Below, one piece after another: positions 1 through 9,100 of a stretch of 10,714 bases of DNA. The notes below the pieces were generated by a model. The model ran no database searches, was not told the origin of the DNA, and saw nothing but the letters and a program-made list of their open reading frames with translations. Source of the DNA: an uncultured Mycoplasmatales bacterium. Its GTDB lineage: Bacteria > Bacillota_I > Bacilli_A > Mycoplasmatales > Mycoplasmoidaceae. Where the stretch lies: the NCBI GenBank assembly GCA_910578525.1, contig CAJTRF010000024.1, positions 1 to 10,714 of the forward strand, read 5' to 3'. The position numbers were made by a program, and so were the translations under genes. Each line of letters begins with the position of its first letter. The stretch's first letter is position 1.

Positions 1-181
1 TAAATTGAGACATTATTGATGTTTTTCCATTTAATTTATTTTTCTTTTGTTGTTCCATTAATAATGATCTAATTGATATACCTTTTGCACTTTGTTGAAT
101 TAAACTAGTTATTCCACCTTCATAATTTTTAGACCATACACTTTCTTCTTTCTTTTCACTTCCATCATTAATTGTAGGCAT
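1..181 (-). other. Segment after the Thr linker, open at the left edge
   Basis: About 60 residues follow the Thr tract, beginning MPTINDGSEKKEESVW and including a moderately hydrophobic helix-like piece (GGITSLIQQSAKGISI), then a basic stretch (QQKKNKLNGK). No stop occurs before base 1, so the true C-terminus lies outside the window. A low-complexity linker followed by a short compact segment often lies near a C-terminus, so the remaining portion may be small; this cannot be seen here. Confidence 0.5.
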
Positions 182-3100
182 TGTATTCGTATTAGTCGTT
201 GTTGTCGTTGTTGTTGTCGTTGCGGGTGTTGTTGTTGCTGCCGGTTTATTCATTGTTGTGCCTATGAAATTATTTCTTAATGCACCACCAATTCCAACAG
301 ATGTATTGTTATTTGAATTCTTTTCAGATTCTTTTTGTCTTGCTTCATTCATCATATTATTAATGTCAGATAATGCAGTATCGGTTTCCATATTTTTATA
401 ACGTTCGAATCCAATTTCAGTTAATCCTACTTTTCGTCTCATCGAATTCAAATCGCTTAGTTTTAATTCAACCTTCTTTTTATGTTCTTTCTCTTTATCA
501 TCTTTCTTTTTCTCTTCATCCCATTCTTTTTGAGCTTCTTTTTCCAAATTCTGTAAAATTATTATTGTTGGTTCTAAATTATTAACTGGTTTATCTTTAT
601 AATCAGAATAATTCAAAGGGGTATGATCTTTCTTGTAATGTTCTTTCAGTTTTTTATAAATGCTATTTGTTTTAAAGATATATCTATTCAATTTCAGGTA
701 TCGTTCTAAATCATCTAAGTTTGGATATAATTGAACCAAATTTTGATATGTTTCTGAAGAATCATCTGTATGCTTATGATATTCTGATAACATTGTTTTG
801 AAATACTCTTCTTTTTCTTTCGTGACTTCCTTTTTATATTCTTCATAAGCAGGTCTAATATGATCTATTTTCACATCTGAATCTTTCAATGGATTTGCTG
901 GATCTTTATTCAAAATATATTTTTTAACTACACTCTCTACAGAATCTCTTGACATTTTTCCATTTTTCTTTTCTATTGAATTATGATCGTCAATTAATGG
1001 CAAAAATGCTATCTTTTCTAAGACATGTATCCAATTTGGATTCTTAGGATCTTCATGAAAACTATTTAAATCATTTGGATTCACTTTCTTATTAAAATGA
1101 TTTTCATAATCAGGAATGAACTCAATAATTGTTTGTAACGCTTCCAAATTATCAGAATTAACACTTAACTTCTCCAACATATCGGTTGAAATTTGATGAT
1201 CTTTATCTTTGTTCTTATTGATTGAATCTATTGAATCTATTAATTTATTCTTCGAATCTGTTTTTGATTTCTTTGATAAATCTTTCACCTCTTTTATAAA
1301 TTGTTTCATATCTTGAATCGTTAACGTTCCAATACCATTTTGAGTTTTATATGATTTTATTGCAGTATCGAAGTCAACTCTATTCTTTTTCGTATGCCCT
1401 AAATAATTTTCATATTCTCTCCAAACAATATTTGCCTTGTTAGCAATTTTTGCAATATTGAAATCAAAATCTAAATTCTCATCTTGTACTCTCCAATTGA
1501 CTCCGTAAGTTGTTTTTAAATATTTTGCATATTGCATCATTTGATTTATTGTTATATCCATACCAAATGCTGTTTCATATCTTTGTCTGAGAGGTTCTAA
1601 GGTAGCATATTTCATTTTATCATAAGGAGTAAAATACTCGGCTGGAATTGGCTTATCTTTATTTTTAGAATTATATTTGTTTATCAATTCGTGATATTCA
1701 TTATTTTCTGAATATTTATTGACATACGCTAAGTAATTTTTAAGATATTTGATATCTCTTCCTTCTTTATTCCATTGTTTAATTGTTGAATCAATTGGGA
1801 AATCAAGATTGAATATTTTCTTATATTTTTGCAATTCACCTTGCAATTCAATTTTATAATTACCTGTATCTTCATCTTTATAATTTTGAATGATTTTCTC
1901 TCGTTCATCCAAAGATAATTTCATCCAACCATCTTTTCCTTTGAATTTGTCATAAACACGTTCAATTTCTGATATTTCTTTTTCCAATTCTTCACAAAAT
2001 TTCTTTGGACTTCCTGTATATGAATCATCTTTTGGAGCTTTGGGATTCAAATAATTGTATTTCGTTAATAATAATGTTTGATAAGTCTTATAACAATGGT
2101 ATTCATTTTCTGCAAATATATCATCAATACTTTTGACATTATCACCTGTTAAACCATGTGAATCATTATATAAATCAACTAATTTATCAATTCCTCTGAA
2201 ACTATCTAATTTTTCCTTTTCTTTCTGATATCTCTTTTCAATTTTTTCTAAATATTCGAATTGAGCACTTGGTGTTGAACCCCAACTTTTACGATCTTCA
2301 TAATTAAAAACTTTCTTATATTTGGTTTCTAAGTCTTTGATTTTAATCATAATTTTCAAAAAATTGAGAACATTATTTACTTTATATTTTTGTTCTTTCT
2401 CAATATCTTCTAATTTCTTTGCAGTTTCTTTATATTTGTCTTCATATTCATTATAGAGACCGTTTATATTTGTTGAAGTCTTTAATTGATTTTGATTTGT
2501 TTCATATCTATCTAATTCTCTTTGCATTTTACTAATATCTTCCGAATTTTCTCCATAATCTTTTTCATTAAAATCTTTATCTAATTTTTGTAATTTGAGT
2601 TTCAATATTTTGTAATTCATCATATTCAAACAACCCGTAGAATCAGTCTTATATTTGGTAACGATATCTTGAACTGATAATTTTTCTGTATTAAATCTTC
2701 TATTATATTCATCTAATGTGTTTTTGAAGTTAGGAAGTGTATAATAATATGTATTATAAATTCGAAAGAACTCATCAAGTTTTTCTATTTGATCTTTTTT
2801 GGATAATTTTGAAGACCATGTCTCACCTGGAAAATCTTCCTCGAATTTCTTTTTTCTATTTTCGAATACAATTTCTTCATAGACTTTATCAATATTTCCG
2901 TCATATTTTTTATGAACTTCTTCCCATTTATGCAATTGATCTTTCGGTTCTTGATAACGATTCCAATGTTCTACCTCTGGCATTAATTTTTCCCATTTTG
3001 GTTTAATATCTCTTGTTTCTTTCATCTTCAAATCGAAAAATTTATATCTTTCTTTTTCATTTTGGAATTTGTTCATCTTTGTATCTGGTTTCAATCCTAC

Positions 3101-6100
3101 TTCTTGACAAAACTCTTTGTATTCTGATTCCCAAATTTCATTTTGCAAATATCGTCTAGCGTCTAACACATCATTATCTGGATTATCAGAATCAATATAT
3201 TTATTCAATAAATCATCTATAGAAACTTCTTGTTTTTGATTGGCTAATAGTCTCAGAATTTCACCATCAATCCGAAATTTATCATATCGTTTTATGTAAT
3301 TATTGATTTTATTAGCTAATTTTGCATTTGTTACTTGATAATTAGTTTCGAAATTTGGATATTCTTTACCTGTAAATTTTCCCCAAATTTTCGTTAAAAT
3401 TTTATAATAAACAATATCTTTATTGTACTTATCATCGATCATCATTTGTTCTATTGTTGGAAGAGTCGAATCTATGTTCTCTTTTGCAAAATCATACCAT
3501 TTTCGAACTTCACTATCCCAAAGTATTGAATTTTTCTTTATATCAATTTCACTCTTTTTATTCTCTAAAGCTTTCAAATATGTTTCCCATTTTCCATCAA
3601 AATTTTTAGGGAAATTCTCTTTTGTCAACTGATAAGTAGTTTCTAGTTCATGTTCTAACAATACACATTTCATTGCATTTGTACAATTTATATAACTTCC
3701 ATAAAGTCGTTTAATATCAGTAACATCATGATGTGAATGTTTAATATCATTATATTGATTTAATAATTGTTGAAAACTTACTGATTGAAATGCCGTATCA
3801 TCTTTTGAGACATTATTAAAAATCTCTTTCAATTTTGTTATACCGGATAAAGATATTGGAACATCTTTTATATCCTTATTATCTGACGTAATTGCATTTA
3901 TTTTTCCAACATATGTCCAATATTCTAAATAAATTTTTGCTGATTGAACATTATCTTTAAACTTTTTCACTAACCATAAATGATTTATAGTGTCTTCACC
4001 CGACTCTGCATTATAACAATTTAATTTGATTTGTAATTCATTATCTAATTTATAATCTTTAAAATTTTTCAATAACTTTTCAATTTCATGAATATGTGCT
4101 AATTTTTGATCGTTACTTGGATCTGTTTCTGTTATTGAATAATCTTCTTGAAATTCTTCACGATATTTTTCTAATAAATAGTGATATTTTAAATCTATTT
4201 TTGCTGATTCATAATCTAATCCATATTTGATTTTACATTGATTAATTGTTTGAGTTGATCTATCGTCGGAATGATTTGATCGATAATCAGAATGAATTTT
4301 CAAAAAGGCTGGTGAATTCCAAGAAGCTGTGTTCTCATCTTCAATTTTTGAAACAAAATTTAATAACCAATTTAATCTTGATGTTAAATCTTTTTCGTCA
4401 ATCTCATGATATGGAGCAAAATTTACATCTCCTCTCGGTAATTCTTCGTCTTCATTTCTTCCGAGAGCCACCAATAATGTTTTCTTATGTTTCTCAATTT
4501 CTAAATATTTCATTGCATCAGCTGGTTTTTCAAATTCATCTTTCAAATCTTCATAACTCTTTTTTGAATTTATTCGACCTTCATTTTGATATCTTTCTAA
4601 TGTTGATTTCACATTTGAATTTTCCCAATCATCATTCTTTTTACGATAATCTTCCGCGGCTAAAATAATATTATTGTATTCTGTTGAAACATTTGAATTA
4701 TTAGTATTTGAATCAGGTATATATCTTTTTCCAACGAATTGTTGGTAATATTTCTTAGCTAATGGAATTAAATAATTTTTATACATTTTGTCTTCATCCC
4801 ATGAAAAATCATATTTCAACCCTGTTTTATTTTCCTCTTTCAATGCTTCTAGATAAAAAACATGATTTCGAAAATCAGTATTTGATTCCCAATTTGATTT
4901 TGAATTTGAAAAATTGGTAACACTTGATTGAATATTATTTAAAAATGTCGATTGATTGACTGCATCACCTTGATTCACAACTGTTTGCAAAAATGAATTA
5001 ATATCTGAATATTTTTGACTTCCATTCATATTTTCTATTTCTTGATTTCCTTCATAAGCTGCGAAGAATTGTAAACATCTATTCAAATCTCCATAAAATT
5101 TTCCAAATAAATAATACAACGCTGATTGTTCAGAACCTCCAAATTTATTTTTGTATTTTGTTAAATAAGGTAATAAAGTTTGATTCCCTACCCATTGTCG
5201 ACTATAAATCGGATAATATTGACTATAAAAATTGTTTAACGCTTGATAAGCCGATTCAATTGTTCCTCCATTATTAACAATATAATTCTTTAAATTAACC
5301 TCTTCATGAGGATTAACATTTGCCCAAAATTGATAACCTGGAGTTAATTTTAAAATCGCATTTCTTGCCTTATAATTATCACCAAATTCAGTTCTCCAAT
5401 CTTCAGCACTTTTGAAATCATTTGGAAAATGTGGTTTCCATACTTCACGAATAGCTCTTTCTAAACTATCATTGAATTCCACAGAATTAATTTTTGATTG
5501 AATTTGATTACGTAAAGACTCTGTTAATTTCAGAATATCATCTGTTGGACGAGCAGTTGCAAAAATTCTTTCAGCAGTTAATTTTTCGTGATCTGGAGCA
5601 ATCTCATTATATTCATTCAAAGCTAGATTGAAATTCCGATCTGTTTTAATTGATCGATAGAGTGGCTCTTTTCTTAGAAATTCTTTTTGTAATTTATCCA
5701 ATGCTTTGAATATATTTGAATGATATTGAGCATGATCCCAAGTGGCAGGCATTGTGTTTGGAGGATACATTAATCTTATTTGTTGATACATCATTTCACC
5801 TTGCAAATATGCATAAAATTTAGCTCCGTCTTCCTCAAATTTGTCTTCTTGAATATATGACCATTCACTTTGAGGGAAAATGTCTGGATATGTATTTGAT
5901 AAATAAACTTTCAACTCATCAATTTTTATATTATCTTCTGGTGACATTTGACCAAAATTTGATCTCATTAACAAATTCAAATTTGAACTCTCTCGATTGC
6001 TCTTATAAAAATTATCAAAATCGACTCTTGTTTGAAACTGACTCCAATTTTTTCCAAAACCAATATATCTCGTCTTTGCATCAATAAATTTATCAACATC

Positions 6101-9100
6101 TTCAACTCTATCACAATGACCAACAATTTCTTTAATTAATGTTTCTTTTTCAACTGAGTTTCTTCCTTGACAATATTGATCAATTTTCAATCGAAAATTA
6201 CTATCACTCAATATCGCATTTCTTTTTTGTTTCAATAATTCTAATTCTTCTCTCATTTTTTGATTTTGTTGGTTTTCAGGCTCATTTGTAATTTTCAGAA
6301 GATTCAAAGGATTATATTCAATTATTTCTAATCGAACTTCATATTCATCAGCTAATTCAAATAAACGTGGAACTTCATGACCCGCATCTTGAAATGTTTT
6401 CATTCCTAAATAGATATTACTTATATTTTGAGAATTCCATTTTCTAAATAATTCTCCCATTTTCTTAAATTGAGGTAATAACGATTGTAATTTTGCTTCT
6501 AATTGTGAATAATTTCGGTTAACTTCAGGATAAGATCGGAATAACAATTCAATTACTTTTTCATTAATATACGATTTATCGAAATCTGGAAATGCTGATT
6601 GAAAACACTCAGTCAATTTATTATTAACATTTTGTATGAGATTTCCTGTTTCTCTATTTTTTTGTTGAATATGAGCTTTTATTACATTAATTTGTTGATC
6701 TATTGGGAGATTTGAATTTTCTCGAATAATATCATACCATTTTGCCTGTGTAAATTCTTGACCGTATGCTTCTCGAAATGTATCCTCTAATTTATTTAAT
6801 TCTAAACGTTCTTTCAGGGTTTTCACAATTTCTGTATTTCTTTCAATTTTTTCATTGATATTTGATAAAACTGTATCTTGATTGTAAGTTGTTGCCACTT
6901 TGTTCAATATATGTTGAAGAATTGATGCTGAATCAATTTCTTTATTTGTTATTTGATATTTTTGTACATAAGTTCTTTCCAAATTCTGAATTTTTGTTTG
7001 AATTAATTGTTCTTTTGTTTCCCAATTTCTTACCCATTCATTGAATTTTCTATCTCTCTCCTGAATATTTTCAATATCTAAAATCGGTTTCACCTCTGTA
7101 TCACGAATTCCCTCAACAGTAAATGGTCGACCAGAATTTGATATTAATCGATGAATTTGATTTCCATAATGATTTATTTGTTGATCTTTTGCATTTGCTT
7201 CTCGGCTTTCCATATCATTTTTCAATTCATTAAATAGATTTTCACCATTTTGAGGAGTTGATTGAACTTGATTAATAAAACTTTGTTTGATAGCGGTTAG
7301 ATTCACTTTTTCAACACTTGATACAATTCCATGAATAAAATTAATATTTTCAATCTTTGTTCCAATTTCATTATTGAATCTCTGAATCCAATTTGTAACT
7401 GCTGAATTTCGCCTTTGCAGTAATTCTCTACCTAACTCAGATAAATAACCGTCTTTATTTTGACTTGATAGATATTCTGCATATTTTGTTCTTATTTCTT
7501 CGTCTGTTGATACAATACCATTATTATCATACAATTGTCGAATTCTTTGAGTTATTGCTTGTTCGTTATGATGATCTAAATAATCTTGTGAATCCTCTTT
7601 AATATTTTGTAACTCTTCACCTTTCTGTTCACTTCTCAAATTATCACCATTTACATAATTTTCAATTAATCTTGTTCTTTCTGAATTCATATCATTTTGA
7701 GTTATCCTTTCAGCTCTTACTAGATTTTCAATTGTTATAGTTATTGTTTCCATTCGATTATTTTTAATTGTACTCCACCTTCTGAACTCATTTTGAATTT
7801 GCGATTTCACACCACCTTCTTTATTGAATTTATTTTCCATTTTATCTCTTCTGCTACGAGTATTTCGATCATTAAATTCATCATCATTTGTCCAATATTG
7901 ATGAGCTAATTCTTGAATATATTTCTCTGAAAAATTGAATGGTCCCAAAACTCTTCGAATTTCTGCATAAGTTTTATTTCCATATTCTTGAAAATCATGA
8001 TAGAATTCATTTTGAAATGTCTTTGTATCAATAAATTCTCTTAATGCATTTTTTGTTGGATATTCTTGATAAACCATTTGATTTATCCAACTATCTTTAT
8101 CCGGTCCTAAGTTTTCATGTTGAGATCCTATCTCCCAAAGTTTTCCTAGTTTTCCTTTCAAATCATTCAATTGTCCATTCCATTCATTTCTCATCTGATT
8201 TACCGATCTTTCTGATTGCTCTGTAAAACCTCTTCCATTCAATTCATCTACTGATTCCTGATCTGTTATTTGATCATTTGTTCCTAATGACCATTTTAAA
8301 TAAGCTCTCATATATTCAATCATTATTATCCAATACATTTCTGGATAAGCTTTTGTTAATTGTGCGGTTATTTCACTTGGTTGTTTTATTGAATTCATAT
8401 TTATATTATGAAATTCTCTATCAATTATACTCAGAAATTGATTTATTTCAATATTGTCTTTATTAAAAAATGGATTTTCATCTTGAAGAACCTGTAAATA
8501 ACGTTGCCAAGTGTCTCTTTGTTCGATTCTTGTTTGAGCTAAAAATCTTTCCCATTGATTATCGTTATTTCCTCTTTCTTGATCTGTTGACCCTTGATTC
8601 AATTCTTGTTCAGGTAATTGTATTGGTTGAACCCCTTCTTCTAAAATTTCTTGATTTTCTGCTTCATTTTGAATTTCTTGTTCTTCAGCTTTTGCCTCCT
8701 CTATCCAAATTTTTTCTCTTTTTTTTGTTTTTTCAGCAATCCATTGTTTGTGCATCATGTTAATAATATCTGGGTTATTTGCATACAATTCCTCCATTGA
8801 TACTTGAGTTTCCCATAACTTGTCATTTGCAAGCTCAAATAACACTTGATCCTGGTCAAGATCGGGTTCAGATGATAACCATGTTTGTAAATCTTGTTTT
8901 ATGTCTTTATCTAAATTTGAAAACATTTGTGGTAATAAATCTATCACATTATCCAAACCTATTTCACCTGTATATGCTTTCATTAAACACAAATTATATG
9001 CAGTTTCACCAATTATTCGACGATAAGCTTGATTTTTATCATTTTTGTTGTAACTATTCATTATATTTTCTATTGCTTTTGACGAGTATGGATATTGTCT

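Noticed and set aside
1222..1239. Tandem duplication TTGAATCTA x2 (Ile-Asp-Ser repeated)
   Set aside because: Two 9-base units inside the coding frame of an AT-rich gene; too short to be more than local slippage.
3362..3406. Possible P-loop in IWGKFTGKEYP
   Set aside because: Only three residues separate the first Gly from Gly-Lys, no Ser/Thr follows the Lys, and there is no beta strand before it or Walker B after it.
7431..7475. EF-hand-like loop in SQNKDGYLSELG flanked by helices
   Set aside because: It has the Asn, Asp, Gly and Leu of a calcium loop, but position 1 is Ser and position 12 is Gly instead of Glu. No paired second EF-hand is nearby, so a chance match is more likely.
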